DNA of 64,000 nt from Candidatus Saganbacteria bacterium (GCA_016223245.1 JACRPL010000013.1:20736-84735), one strand, 5' to 3'. Shown: positions 8,103-17,201, counted from the stretch's first letter. Translations and numbers: made by a program. Notes: generated by a model not told the origin, from the letters alone.

Positions 8103-8145
8103 AATCGCGCAACAATCGCGCAACAATCGCGCAACAATCGCGCAG
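8103..8145. repeat. 11-bp tandem repeat upstream of fic, 3.8 copies
   Basis: The unit AATCGCGCAAC is repeated head to tail at 8103, 8114, 8125 and 8136 (last copy incomplete). One turn of the helix is about 10.5 bp, so each unit presents the same face of the DNA. The position upstream of the fic -10 box makes it a candidate operator array for a dimeric or oligomeric regulator, possibly the winged helix of Fic itself. It could equally be a replication-slippage product. Confidence 0.85.
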
Positions 8146-8155
8146 CATCTTGTCT

Positions 8156-8440
8156 TTACAGGATAGAAGGTCTCGTTTTCTCCAACACATCCAACTCGGT
8201 TACCAAAGTTTCCAGTTCTTCGTATCCAACATTCTCTTCATCGATCTTTTTCTCAACAGCTGCAATCTTCGCGTGGAGAGCCTTGAACTTCTTATCGTAT
8301 TCAGCTTCAGCGGTTTCTGTCTTTTTCTTATTGGACTTCTTTTCTTTCTTAGGCTTCTTGCCGCTGTGTATCGTAAAACTCACATCATCGAGAAGTTCGT
8401 GACCGCCAAAGCCTAGTGATAAATTATTTATCTGAAGCAT
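8156..8440 (-). pseudogene. ABC-F ATPase remnant (N-terminal strand joined to C-terminal coiled coil)
   Basis: A 94 aa frame that starts like an ABC-F protein (MLQINNLSLGFGGHELLDDV, then FTIHSG), exactly up to where the Walker A loop should follow. It then passes into a lysine-rich coiled coil (KKPKKEKKSNKKK, then KALHAKIAAVEKKIDEE and LEKTRP) typical of the ABC-F/Uup C-terminal tail. Both nucleotide-binding domains are missing, so roughly 500 codons seem lost near base 8353 without breaking the frame. It overlaps the engB stop codon as TAATG. It is most likely a non-functional remnant, though a short coiled-coil peptide could still be made. Confidence 0.65.
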
Positions 8441-9030
8441 TAATTCAAAACCTCTCGAGCCAATTCTTTGAACCCGACTTTTGATTCGGATGAATAGGGA
8501 ATAACTTTATGAGCGCCGATTACATCCTGGATCTCTTTTATCTGGTCCTCATAAACCGATTTTTTTATCTTATCCACTTTGTTGGCTACAACTACAACAT
8601 TTTTGTTGAACTCTTCCAAGCTCCCGAGCATTTCCATGTCGTCGGCCGTAGGACCCACATATGCATCAATGATCAATACGATCTTCTTTTGAACATAAGT
8701 TGATTTGAACAAATACCAATCGATCAATTTAAAAAGTCTCTCTCTAACTTCCCACGATGCTTTAGCAAATCCATATCCCGGAAGATCCAACAAATAGACG
8801 GAGTCATTGATCAAAAAGATATTTATTTCTTTCGTACGACCAGGAAATGAGCTGGCAATAGCTAAACCTTTTTTATTGGTCAGAGAATTGATAACACTTG
8901 ATTTGCCGACATTGGATCGGCCGATAAAGGCGACTTGGGGGATAGCGCTATCCAAAATATCGCTTGTGCCTTTTATGCCTCTTATGAATTTTGCCGAAGT
9001 AATATTATATTTTAAATTTTGATCGTTCAT
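8440..9030 (-). CDS. engB: ribosome biogenesis GTPase EngB/YsxC
   Basis: A 196 aa GTP-binding protein of the EngB/YihA family, which helps assemble the large ribosomal subunit. The G1 motif GRSNVGKSSVINSL (about residues 32-45), the switch region FPGRTKEIN, the G3 motif DLPGYGFAKA and the G4 motif ANKVDK are all present. It is complete, with family-typical length. It starts 37 nt downstream of the AlbA-like regulator gene on the same strand, and its stop codon overlaps the ABC-F remnant start. Confidence 0.95.
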   Translation of the reverse strand: MNDQNLKYNITSAKFIRGIKGTSDILDSAIPQVAFIGRSNVGKSSVINSLTNKKGLAIASSFPGRTKEINIFLINDSVYLLDLPGYGFAKASWEVRERLFKLIDWYLFKSTYVQKKIVLIIDAYVGPTADDMEMLGSLEEFNKNVVVVANKVDKIKKSVYEDQIKEIQDVIGAHKVIPYSSESKVGFKELAREVLN

Positions 9031-9067
9031 GATTTGTTTGTTAGTAACCTGCGAGTGAAGTGTTGAG

Positions 9068-9694
9068 CTATTCTTTCATCTGGGGAAGGATGTACCTGGT
9101 CGAGCGGCCGGCGCCTTCGCTTTTAACTATCGCTTTATCATCAAGCATTGTGAGCTCAATATGCGCGGTTTTGTGAGAAACATTAAAAGCTTCCCTGTAC
9201 TCTCTGTTAGTGATGCTTCCGTGTTCCTGCATTAATATGAGAGCGCGAAGCTGCCGCTTGTTGAGGCCTTTGCCGCCCCAAGGGTTTGTGATCGATTTTT
9301 CTTCGTCTTCTTTAGCGGGGCGCGATTCGCCGGCGTCGCGAAGATAACAGATATCATCTGTCTTATATGGCTTCTCGTCGCCTTCGCACACAGTAATTAC
9401 GGCGACTTTTTTACCGCCGCGGTCCATTACTTCAACTGTCGGTATGATTTTAGGAGTACAGCAATTTTCGGCCAAGTCCTTGACCCATGTCTTGAACTCG
9501 TCGATATCTGGAATTTCGACCCCGATAAGGTGTTTATTTTTGTCGTCAAGACCTAAAACGATCTTGCCGCCGTCGGAGTTCGCGAACGCAACAATATCTC
9601 GCGACAAATCTTCGGGGGTAGGGATCTGTTTTTCGAATTCTACAGATTGTCCTTCGCCTTGTTCGAGCAGGGTGATGATTTCTTCCCAATTCAT
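9068..9694 (-). CDS. AlbA_2 (Schlafen-like) domain protein with C-terminal winged helix
   Basis: A 208 aa protein. The N-terminal 120 residues match the AlbA_2/putative ATP- or nucleic-acid-binding domain (EGQSVEFEKQ, then DIVAFANSDGGKIVLGLDD and GVEIPD), and the last 65 residues look like a winged helix (GSITNREYREAFNVSHKTAHIELTML). Such proteins are usually called transcriptional regulators, target unknown. The start chosen is ATG at 9694 because the domain begins there and a TATCAT -10 box lies 7 nt upstream. It is divergent from comF, sharing a palindromic -10 region. Confidence 0.8.
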   Translation of the reverse strand: MNWEEIITLLEQGEGQSVEFEKQIPTPEDLSRDIVAFANSDGGKIVLGLDDKNKHLIGVEIPDIDEFKTWVKDLAENCCTPKIIPTVEVMDRGGKKVAVITVCEGDEKPYKTDDICYLRDAGESRPAKEDEEKSITNPWGGKGLNKRQLRALILMQEHGSITNREYREAFNVSHKTAHIELTMLDDKAIVKSEGAGRSTRYILPQMKE

Positions 9695-9700
9695 TATCAC

Positions 9701-9712
9701 TATGATATCATA
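9701..9712. promoter_or_regulatory. palindromic divergent -10 region (AlbA_2 gene / comF)
   Basis: The 12-base perfect palindrome TATGATATCATA reads TATCAT on both strands. On the minus strand it is 7 nt from the ATG at 9694. On the plus strand it is 7 nt from a TTG at 9719 and 13 nt from the comF ATG at 9725. Two RNA polymerases could not occupy both sites at once. Confidence 0.6.
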
Positions 9713-9724
9713 TAGGCCTTGGCC

Positions 9725-10351
9725 ATGCAATTTCTAAAAACTATTTTAGATCTGATATATCCTCCACGATGTGAAGCCTGTAAATCCCTTGGCCCGCAAG
9801 CCTTTTGCGACAGGTGCCGATCCCAAATTTCATTCTTGAAGCCGTCGGCGTTCGTCCATTCGGTGGCCATTTATGAAAATTCTTTAAAGACCGCTATCAT
9901 GAAGTACAAATACAAAAGAAAAATGCATCTTTCAAAACCTCTTGGCGAGCTTATGGCCCAGTACATAAGATCATCGTTTGATATAAGCAGGGTGGACTAT
10001 ATCGTACCTGTGCCGTTGCATGAAAAAAGATTGCATGAAAGAGGTTATAACCAAGCCGAGCTTTTGTCCCATGAAATAAGCAGGCATTTTGGCGTGCCGA
10101 CGCTATCCGGGTTGCTCCATAGGACGCGCGAAACAAAACCGCAGTTCGATCTCCCCCGAAACGACAGGTTCAAAAACGTCAAAGGAGCTTTCGCTCTTCA
10201 TGGCGCGCACCACATAAAAGGTAAAAGAATTTTGATATTGGACGACATATATACGACAGGATCGACTATATCCGAATGCACGAGGGTACTTAAAGAAGGC
10301 GAGGCCGCGCAAGTCCATGTCTTAACTCTTTCTCGCGCAATTAATTTATGA
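9725..10351 (+). CDS. comF: ComF family phosphoribosyltransferase-like protein
   Basis: A 208 aa ComF-type protein, linked to DNA uptake in transformable bacteria. An N-terminal four-cysteine zinc knuckle (CEACKSLGPQAFCDRC) precedes a type I phosphoribosyltransferase fold with the PRPP loop RILILDDIYTTGST (about residues 170-183) and the conserved YNQAELL segment. ATG at 9725 is chosen. An in-frame TTG two codons upstream has ideal spacing from the palindromic -10 box and is an alternative. It heads the run comF-hpf-secA-prfB. Confidence 0.88.
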   Translation: MQFLKTILDLIYPPRCEACKSLGPQAFCDRCRSQISFLKPSAFVHSVAIYENSLKTAIMKYKYKRKMHLSKPLGELMAQYIRSSFDISRVDYIVPVPLHEKRLHERGYNQAELLSHEISRHFGVPTLSGLLHRTRETKPQFDLPRNDRFKNVKGAFALHGAHHIKGKRILILDDIYTTGSTISECTRVLKEGEAAQVHVLTLSRAINL

Positions 10352-10357
10352 TATACT
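10352..10357 (+). promoter_or_regulatory. -10 box and leader for hpf
   Basis: TATACT lies 25 nt upstream of the hpf ATG, with a clear GGAGG ribosome binding site in between. This is a conventional leadered start, in contrast to the many leaderless candidates in this window. No good -35 box was recognised. Confidence 0.4.
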
Positions 10358-10382
10358 TTATTCAAATTCACGGAGGTATAAA

Positions 10383-10763
10383 ATGCAAATAAACATACAA
10401 GCCCACCATACGGAATTGACCGCGCCGATCAGGTCCTATGCGACAAAAAAGATAGAAAAGCTGCAAGAATATTATAAGAACATCTTGAAAGCCGAGATAA
10501 CGCTCGAAGTTAGGGCGAACGACGATACAAGGCGCAACCAGGTCACGGAAGTCACACTCTGGGTCTCGGGCAAAAAGGTCATAAGAGCCTCGGACGGAGC
10601 AAAGAATATTTACGCGGCGATAGACCTTGTTGAAGAGGAACTAAAGAAACAATTAAAAAAGCACAAAGATAAGCACATCAAAGAAGCAAGAAGGTCGGCA
10701 GAAAAAATAAAATCTAAATTTAGAAAGCCCGGAAAAATTGGACTAGCCGAGTCCTTACTTTAA
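10383..10763 (+). CDS. hpf: ribosome hibernation-promoting factor (short HPF/RaiA)
   Basis: A 126 aa HPF/RaiA family protein, which binds the 30S decoding region and shuts ribosomes down in stationary phase. The start [20 protein letters not shown] and the central HPF beta-strand pattern with [27 protein letters not shown] are typical. It lacks the long-HPF C-terminal dimerisation domain, although the tail is lysine/arginine-rich. GGAGG precedes the start. It sits immediately before secA, a common bacterial arrangement. Confidence 0.92.
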   Translation: MQINIQAHHTELTAPIRSYATKKIEKLQEYYKNILKAEITLEVRANDDTRRNQVTEVTLWVSGKKVIRASDGAKNIYAAIDLVEEELKKQLKKHKDKHIKEARRSAEKIKSKFRKPGKIGLAESLL

Positions 10764-10764
10764 A

Positions 10765-13104
10765 ATGGTTCTAAAATGGTTATTCAACCTTATCGGCGAC
10801 ACCGATGAGAAAAAGCTAAAGGTTATAACTCCTCTTGTAGGCCTTATAAACTCGCAAGAAGCCGCAATAAAAAAGCTTTCCGACGAAGAGCTTCGCGCAA
10901 AAACAGACGAGTTCAAAAAAAGATTAACACAAGGCGAAGCATTAGACGACCTTTTACCTGAAGCATTCGCATGCGTAAGGGAAGCCTCCATCAGGACGAT
11001 AGGCCTTAGGCATTTTGACGTTCAGCTATTAGGCGGCATTATTCTCCATCAGGGAAAAATATCTGAAATGAAAACAGGCGAGGGCAAGACGCTTGTAGCA
11101 ACCCTTCCTGTTTATCTAAATGCGCTGACAGGCTATGGCGTCCATCTGGTCACCGTGAACGATTATTTGGCAAAGCGCGATTCCGAATGGATGGGCCCGG
11201 TGTACAGAGCGCTTGGCTTAAGTGTTGGCTGTATCCAGCATGACATGGAGCCGTCAGAGAGACAATTGCATTACAGCTGCGATATCACATATGGCACAAA
11301 TAACGAATTTGGTTTCGATTACCTGCGCGACAACATGGCCCTATCCCCCGAAGATTGCGTACAAAGGGAATTGCATTACGCGATAGTCGATGAAGTTGAT
11401 TCGATTTTGATCGATGAAGCGAGAACGCCGCTTATCATTTCGGGCATGGTTGAAGATAAAGTTGATACATATTATAAAGCGAATGAGCTGGTAGGAAGAT
11501 TAAAAACAAATGAAGATTTTACGCTTGACGAAAAAACCAAGAATGTTATTTTGAACGAGCCCGGCATCAAAAAAATAGAAAAACTTTTAAATATTGAATA
11601 TTTATTTGATGTAGAGCATATGGAGCTTGCCCATCAATTGCTTCAATCCCTCAAAGCGCATTACATGTTCAAACTTGATGTCGATTATGTGATAAAAGAC
11701 GGCGAGATAATAATCGTCGATGAATTCACGGGACGCTTAATGGTAGGCCGAAGATACAGCGACGGGCTACACCAGGCGATCGAGGCCAAAGAAAAAGTTC
11801 AGATAAGGGAAGAGTCTCAAACATTGGCAACGATCACTTTCCAGAACTATTTTAGGTTATACAAAAAGATAGCCGGAATGACCGGAACCGCAAAGACCGA
11901 AGAAGGCGAATTCTGGAAGATCTACGGGCTCGAAGTATTAGTTATACCCGCAAACAAGGTGATGATAAGAAAAGATCTATCCGATGTAATCTATAAAACT
12001 AAGAAAGAAAAATTCAAAGCGGTTGTTGCCGAGATCGAAGAGCGCCACAAGAAAGGACAACCTCTGCTTGTAGGCACAGTATCGATCGAACATTCGGAAC
12101 TCTTGTCCGAGATGCTTTTCCGCAAAGGGATACCTCATCGAGTGCTAAACGCAAAACAGCACGAAAAAGAAGCGGAGATAATTGCAAAAGCAGGACAAAA
12201 GAACACGGTTACGATCTCAACAAACATGGCCGGTCGTGGTACGGACATTGTATTAGGTGATGGAGTAACAGATCTTGGCGGCTTGCATGTAATCGGCACC
12301 GAGAGGCACGAGAGCAGGCGTATCGACAACCAGCTTAGAGGACGATCGGGACGCCAAGGCGACCCTGGATCGACCAGATTTTATGTAGCACTCGAAGATG
12401 AACTGATGAGACTCTTCGGCTCCGACCGAATAGCCAACATTATGGACAGGCTCGGCATAGCCCCCGATACTCCGATCGAACATCCGATGATAAGCAGAGC
12501 TCTTGAAAACGCGCAAAAGAAAGTTGAAGAATATTATTTTGGCATCAGAAAACAAATTCTTGAATTCGATGATGTCATGAATAAGCAAAGAGATACTATT
12601 TATACTTTAAGACATAAGATCTTGTTCGGCGAGAACATTGAAGAAACAAGGGATTCGATGATCGATCCTTCAAATAAAGAAGCTTTCGCGAAAAAAGAAG
12701 AAGAAATAGGCGCGGACGCGATGCGAAACCTTGAGAGAGTTGTTATGCTTAGAGTTATCGATTCTAGATGGATCGAACAGCTCGATAATATGGATAATTT
12801 GCGCGACGGCATAGGCCTTAGAGGTTACGGCGGAAAAGACCCGTTAGTTGAATATAAGATCGAAGGCTACCAGATGTTCAACGAAATGATGCAAGCTATC
12901 CGCGATGAGGTCTCGGACCTTATCTTAAAAGTACAGATAGTAAAAGAAGGCGGGCAGATCATCCAAAAGAAAAGGCAAGTTACATACAGCCAACCCCAAA
13001 ATGCGCTGGCTGCTCGCAAGGCCGTAAGGGTTGGCCGCAACGAACCATGCCCATGCGGGTCGGGGAAAAAATATAAGAAGTGCTGCGGCAAAGAGGCTGT
13101 TTAA
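10765..13104 (+). CDS. secA: preprotein translocase ATPase SecA, helical wing region apparently shortened
   Basis: SecA drives protein export through SecYEG. It is 779 aa. Motifs present are Walker [10 protein letters not shown] (about residues 101-109), DEAD-like [20 protein letters not shown], the preprotein crosslinking domain, [24 protein letters not shown] and the C-terminal SEC-C zinc site [16 protein letters not shown]. Between [10 protein letters not shown] and [12 protein letters not shown] (near bases 12650-12690), only a few residues replace the roughly 60 that form the helical wing domain in E. coli and B. subtilis SecA, while the scaffold segment [20 protein letters not shown] is intact. 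It ends by overlapping prfB (TAATG). Confidence 0.95.
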   Translation: MVLKWLFNLIGDTDEKKLKVITPLVGLINSQEAAIKKLSDEELRAKTDEFKKRLTQGEALDDLLPEAFACVREASIRTIGLRHFDVQLLGGIILHQGKISEMKTGEGKTLVATLPVYLNALTGYGVHLVTVNDYLAKRDSEWMGPVYRALGLSVGCIQHDMEPSERQLHYSCDITYGTNNEFGFDYLRDNMALSPEDCVQRELHYAIVDEVDSILIDEARTPLIISGMVEDKVDTYYKANELVGRLKTNEDFTLDEKTKNVILNEPGIKKIEKLLNIEYLFDVEHMELAHQLLQSLKAHYMFKLDVDYVIKDGEIIIVDEFTGRLMVGRRYSDGLHQAIEAKEKVQIREESQTLATITFQNYFRLYKKIAGMTGTAKTEEGEFWKIYGLEVLVIPANKVMIRKDLSDVIYKTKKEKFKAVVAEIEERHKKGQPLLVGTVSIEHSELLSEMLFRKGIPHRVLNAKQHEKEAEIIAKAGQKNTVTISTNMAGRGTDIVLGDGVTDLGGLHVIGTERHESRRIDNQLRGRSGRQGDPGSTRFYVALEDELMRLFGSDRIANIMDRLGIAPDTPIEHPMISRALENAQKKVEEYYFGIRKQILEFDDVMNKQRDTIYTLRHKILFGENIEETRDSMIDPSNKEAFAKKEEEIGADAMRNLERVVMLRVIDSRWIEQLDNMDNLRDGIGLRGYGGKDPLVEYKIEGYQMFNEMMQAIRDEVSDLILKVQIVKEGGQIIQKKRQVTYSQPQNALAARKAVRVGRNEPCPCGSGKKYKKCCGKEAV

Positions 13105-14186
13105 TGCTCGATGATCTAAAGAAAGAAACCGGCCAGTTCAAAGAAAATATTTTAAAGATCGAAAAGTACATGGGGATCGGAAAGAAGAAGGGTCGCGTAA
13201 AAGAATTGGAACCTCTCGCCCAATCATCGGATCTCTGGAAAGACCCGAACAAAGCAAAAGTTGTCCTCCAAGAAATTAAAGCGCTAGAGAAGATCGTTCA
13301 AAGCTATGAAACCTTAAAGACAACTTTTGACGATCTTGAAGGTCTTGTTGAGATATCATCCGATCAAGAAGAAAATGAGCTTCGTAAAGAATTTGAAGAT
13401 ATAAAAAAGAAAGCTTCAGTCCTAGAGCTCGCGGCGCTTCTATCCGGACCGTATGATTCAAACAACGCCATATTATCAATAAACTCCGGAGCAGGCGGCA
13501 CCGATTCGCAGGATTGGGCACAAATTCTACTTCGTATGTACACAAGATGGGCCGAGCACAAAGGTTATGCACTCGAAATGCCGGATATCTCATACGGCGA
13601 AGAAGCCGGCATCAAAAGCGCGACTCTTATCATTTCAGGGCCATATGCCTATGGATATTTAAAAAACGAGACCGGAATTCACAGGCTTGTAAGGATCTCT
13701 CCATTTTCTTCCGAAGGAAAAAGACACACTTCTTTCGCATCGGTCGAAGTAGTTCCCGAAATTACAGAGGATATTAATATAGAGATCGATCCGGCCGATC
13801 TTCGTGTCGATACATACCGCGCATCTGGCCCGGGCGGCCAGAATGTCAACAAAGTATCGTCGGCTATTAGGATCACACATATTCCGACAGGAATCGTAAC
13901 CCAGTCGCAAACGGACCGTTCACAACACAAGAACCGCGATAACGCGATGAGAATACTTAAAGCAAAGCTCTATGAAATGATGCAGGCCCAGCACAAAGAA
14001 AAAATTGACGAGTTGCGCGGAGAGAAAAAAGCGATAGAATGGGGGCATCAGATAAGGTCGTATGTTTTCCAGCCGTACACTTTGGTCAAAGATCACAGGA
14101 CGGGAGCAGAAGTCGGGAATGTTGATGCGGTTGTCGATGGCGACATAGACGCATTCATTGAAGCATCTTTGAAGAAGAAGGGGTAA
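13104..14186 (+). CDS. prfB: peptide chain release factor 2
   Basis: Release factor 2, 360 aa, for UGA/UAA termination. The peptide-anticodon region SPF is in RISPFSSEGKRHTSFASVE (about residue 198) and the catalytic GGQ is in SGPGGQNVNKVSSAIR (about residue 244). The frame is continuous: the programmed frameshift with an in-frame UGA near codon 25 found in many bacteria is absent. The start is ATG at 13104, overlapping the secA stop as TAATG. An open frame further upstream lies inside secA. A 69-bp inverted repeat begins on the last base of its TAA. Confidence 0.95.
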   Translation: MLDDLKKETGQFKENILKIEKYMGIGKKKGRVKELEPLAQSSDLWKDPNKAKVVLQEIKALEKIVQSYETLKTTFDDLEGLVEISSDQEENELRKEFEDIKKKASVLELAALLSGPYDSNNAILSINSGAGGTDSQDWAQILLRMYTRWAEHKGYALEMPDISYGEEAGIKSATLIISGPYAYGYLKNETGIHRLVRISPFSSEGKRHTSFASVEVVPEITEDINIEIDPADLRVDTYRASGPGGQNVNKVSSAIRITHIPTGIVTQSQTDRSQHKNRDNAMRILKAKLYEMMQAQHKEKIDELRGEKKAIEWGHQIRSYVFQPYTLVKDHRTGAEVGNVDAVVDGDIDAFIEASLKKKG

Positions 14187-14254
14187 ACTCACCCCCTCCG
14201 ACTTCGTCGGTTTCCCCCTCTCTTTTTAAGAGAGGGGGATTAAGGGGGTGAGTT
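14186..14254. repeat. 69-bp inverted repeat element, copy 2 (AACTCACC family)
   Basis: Ends AACTCACCCCC and GGGGGTGAGTT are perfect inverted repeats. The interior holds CCGACTTCGTCGG and the stem CCCCCTCTCTT/AAGAGAGGGGG. It directly follows the prfB stop codon and precedes the AAGGAG site of the DUF5693 gene. Confidence 0.92.
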
Positions 14255-14275
14255 GACAAAAACAAGGAGAATCAA

Positions 14276-16198
14276 ATGGCAGAGAGGATCAGCAAGATAT
14301 TATTATCCATGATCTTAACCCTTGCGGTGCTGACAGGCGCATGGCTCGGGTTTCAGAGACATGGCATCGAATCCGAAAGCAAAACGATCGAACTCGCAAT
14401 GGACTATAATGACCTTAAAACAATTTCCGCCCTCTCTCATTATTCCTTCGACAAACTTTTGGGCGACATTAAAGAACGTGGGGTAGTTTCGATAGGCGTC
14501 CGCGAAGAAACGCTTTCTGAAGCATCAACCATGGGCGAGATTTATTATGTCACAGGGTCGGGGATTGCAAGGTCTCCCGACATAAACCTTGAATTAAAAA
14601 AGCTCGCGCGAAAAAAACTTATTTCCGGCGACAAGACATATATAATTAGTACGAACGACACTTCGCGGACAAGAATCGCAGGCCAGCTTTCTTCAATGCT
14701 TCCGGAAAAAGATATTATACCTTTGAAAAAAAACATCGTCGAGATAAGCCAAGGCGACGTCCTGCTTAAAGACGCAGGTGTTGGATTATCCGAAGCTGTT
14801 ACAAATTATTTATCCAAGAAAGGCTTCCGCATCATCCCAAGACTGTGGAACGACCCGCGCTATAACATCAAACAAAAGATCGCTTCGCTCAAAGGGCATC
14901 AAACGATCATCTTTGACGGCGATGAGATCACAGGATATCCCGAGAACATCAAGCTATTGGCCAAAGAATTAAAGAAGAACGGCATTAAATTCGGCAATGT
15001 CGAGATCGTAAAACAAGATGGGGATAAAAAGCTTAGAGGATTAATGAACCACAATATTGTCCGCGTCCACAGCATCCCAAAAGACGAATTGAAAAAGCTT
15101 GGCCGGGATGAGGCAATAGACAGGTTTGTTCGCGCGGCAAAAGAGCGAAGCATTAGGCTTATCTATATTAGGCCGTTCCTGCCTCCGCAGATAATAGGGG
15201 ATCCCATCAAATATAATTTGAGCTACTTATCAGATGTGAAGGCCTCGCTTGCAAATGCCGGCTTCAACCTTGGCCCTGCGTCAAAACCAACAGTTATAAA
15301 ACCTTTCGGATGGCAGGTGCTCCTTATGGGGATTGGAGTTGTGATAGGAGGATTGCTTCTTATAAATTATTTTATTAAGTTCCCGGAATTTGTAAATTGG
15401 ATAACGATAGTTGCGTCTGCTTTTATTATGGTAGTTGTCGGAGCCGGCGGCCATTCATTTATTCTTGAAAAGACCTTGGCATTTTTGGCAGCCATCACTT
15501 TTCCGGCATACGCTATGATCTCCCAATTCTCCAAAAAAACACAGGGAGAGGGCAATCCATATATCAATGCTTTGTACATTGCCCTAAATGTTGTTGCAGA
15601 CACCGCATTGGGCATTATTTTGATCGTAGGCCTTCTCGCGAACACTACCTTCATGCTAGCGGCCCAAACATTTGCCGGGATCAAATTCACTTTGATAATT
15701 CCAGTCCTTCTTGTCGCGATATACTTTTTCTTTAAAACAGAAGAAGGATTCGATATGACATCGTTCAAGAATAAATTGCAGAACATAATGTCGACCAACT
15801 TGCCTGTTTGGATTTTCTTATTAGGGTTAGTTGCGTTAGGATCGCTTGCTATCCTTCTTGCGAGATCCGGCAATTTTGTGCTCCCTGTCCCCGAATTTGA
15901 AAAGACAGGGCGTTTGATATTGGAAAAGATCATGTCGGTAAGACCTCGTACAAAAGAATTCTTGATCGGATATCCATTCTTGATGATATCAGCGTTCTTG
16001 TTCCTAAAAGATAAAAAACAATGGTTGCCGGTACTTTTAGCTATTGCTGTTATTGGTCCCGTATCAACGCTCAACAGCTTCTGCCACATCCACAGCGCGC
16101 TTGTTATATCAATCATAAGATCTGTTAATGGTTTAGTGCTCGGGGTTCTAATTGGATGGCTTGCGTGGTTCCTGATCACCAAATATTCAAAAGCATGA
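14276..16198 (+). CDS. DUF5693 family polytopic membrane protein
   Basis: A 640 aa membrane protein resembling DUF5693. Residues 7-25 form an N-terminal membrane anchor, followed by an extracytoplasmic domain of about 310 residues. About nine hydrophobic segments fill the C-terminal half from residue 343 on (for example LLMGIGVVIGGLLLINYFI and VLGVLIGWLAWFLI). Its biochemical role is not known. The family is typically found beside csaB, as here, which suggests assembly or export of a pyruvylated surface polymer. AAGGAG precedes the ATG. The stop overlaps the csaB start as ATGA, indicating translational coupling. Confidence 0.8.
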   Translation: MAERISKILLSMILTLAVLTGAWLGFQRHGIESESKTIELAMDYNDLKTISALSHYSFDKLLGDIKERGVVSIGVREETLSEASTMGEIYYVTGSGIARSPDINLELKKLARKKLISGDKTYIISTNDTSRTRIAGQLSSMLPEKDIIPLKKNIVEISQGDVLLKDAGVGLSEAVTNYLSKKGFRIIPRLWNDPRYNIKQKIASLKGHQTIIFDGDEITGYPENIKLLAKELKKNGIKFGNVEIVKQDGDKKLRGLMNHNIVRVHSIPKDELKKLGRDEAIDRFVRAAKERSIRLIYIRPFLPPQIIGDPIKYNLSYLSDVKASLANAGFNLGPASKPTVIKPFGWQVLLMGIGVVIGGLLLINYFIKFPEFVNWITIVASAFIMVVVGAGGHSFILEKTLAFLAAITFPAYAMISQFSKKTQGEGNPYINALYIALNVVADTALGIILIVGLLANTTFMLAAQTFAGIKFTLIIPVLLVAIYFFFKTEEGFDMTSFKNKLQNIMSTNLPVWIFLLGLVALGSLAILLARSGNFVLPVPEFEKTGRLILEKIMSVRPRTKEFLIGYPFLMISAFLFLKDKKQWLPVLLAIAVIGPVSTLNSFCHIHSALVISIIRSVNGLVLGVLIGWLAWFLITKYSKA

Positions 16199-17199
16199 AG
16201 ATCGCAGTTTCAGGATATTATGGGTTCGGAAATTTGGGCGATGAAGCAATCCTCCAATCCCTAAAGGAAGGCTTCAAGGGACACGAATTATTAATACTCG
16301 ATCGTGATAATAGGTTTAACCGCAAATATATAAAAGACGCGGATATTTTTATTAGCGGGGGCGGGGGGCTGCTGCAAGACAAGACAAGTACCAAAAGCTT
16401 CCTCTATTATGTCGGGCTCATATTCTACGCAAAGCTACTTCGCAAAAAAATATATATATTTGCTCAAAGCATTGGCCCCATAACTAATCCATTCAATCTC
16501 ATGCTTCTAAAAAGGGCTCTTAGTTCAGCTAATCTTATAACAGTAAGAGATAGCGCTTCTTTTGATTTCTTACAGTCTTTAAATCTCAAGGAAAAGATAC
16601 TCAAAACCGCCGACCCAACTATTATTCTCAAAAAAGATGATTCAATTAAGATAGAGAAAAAGTATCCCGGACCAATGATCGGGATATGCCCAAGACAATT
16701 CAAAGATATGCCAAAAGACATGGAAGAGAATTTTGCAGCGCTCTTGGACAAATTATTTTCTCTCAATAAAGCGAACATTGTATTGATCCCTTTCCAAAAG
16801 CCAAACGATATCGAGATCTGCGAGAACATTGCAAAGAAAATGAAGCGCCCTAATAGAATTTTAAGAAACGGTCTTCCCCCGAACAAGATGATGGGAGCGA
16901 TATCCCAAATGGACCTCGTGCTAGGCATGAGGCTTCATTCATTGATCTTTGCCGTAAATACTCTAACCCCATCGCTTGGCATCACTTACGATCCAAAGGT
17001 CCAAGGTTTTATGGACGATCTGTCTCAGCCTGTTATTGAACCGAAAGATCTCAAGGAAACGGAAATACTTTTGGAAGTAATAGGACATCTCCTTGAAACC
17101 TCGGACGGAATAAAACACAGCCTTGAAATCGAACGCCGCAAGTTATATGCTAATGCAGAGCTTAATTTTGAGTTACTAACGATGCTAAGGAGCAAATAA
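16195..17199 (+). CDS. csaB: polysaccharide pyruvyl transferase CsaB
   Basis: A 334 aa polysaccharide pyruvyl transferase. CsaB adds ketal pyruvate to secondary cell-wall polymers, which lets S-layer (SLH-domain) proteins attach. The N-terminus MKIAVSGYYGFGNLGDEAIL contains the family NxGDEA signature. GGGGLLQDKTS, the YIFAQSIGPI segment and the C-terminal MRLHSLIFA motif are also typical. The start chosen is ATG at 16195, which overlaps the DUF5693 stop codon. Open frame upstream is only the end of that gene. It belongs to a cluster with marC and wecG/tagA. Confidence 0.9.
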   Translation: MKIAVSGYYGFGNLGDEAILQSLKEGFKGHELLILDRDNRFNRKYIKDADIFISGGGGLLQDKTSTKSFLYYVGLIFYAKLLRKKIYIFAQSIGPITNPFNLMLLKRALSSANLITVRDSASFDFLQSLNLKEKILKTADPTIILKKDDSIKIEKKYPGPMIGICPRQFKDMPKDMEENFAALLDKLFSLNKANIVLIPFQKPNDIEICENIAKKMKRPNRILRNGLPPNKMMGAISQMDLVLGMRLHSLIFAVNTLTPSLGITYDPKVQGFMDDLSQPVIEPKDLKETEILLEVIGHLLETSDGIKHSLEIERRKLYANAELNFELLTMLRSK

Positions 17200-17201
17200 A
17201 A

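Noticed and set aside
8103..8145. Tandem repeats considered as a CRISPR array
   Set aside because: The units are contiguous 11-mers with no spacers, and no cas gene is nearby. The PD-(D/E)XK protein is not accompanied by cas1 or cas2.
13104..13220. Programmed +1 frameshift site in prfB
   Set aside because: Looked for the in-frame UGA and CUU-UGA context near codon 25. The frame is continuous with no stop, so regulation by frameshifting is absent.
15367..16182. 271-codon minus-strand frame opposite the DUF5693 gene
   Set aside because: It is a shadow of the membrane-helix codons on the other strand, and the plus-strand gene has clear start, coupling and composition.
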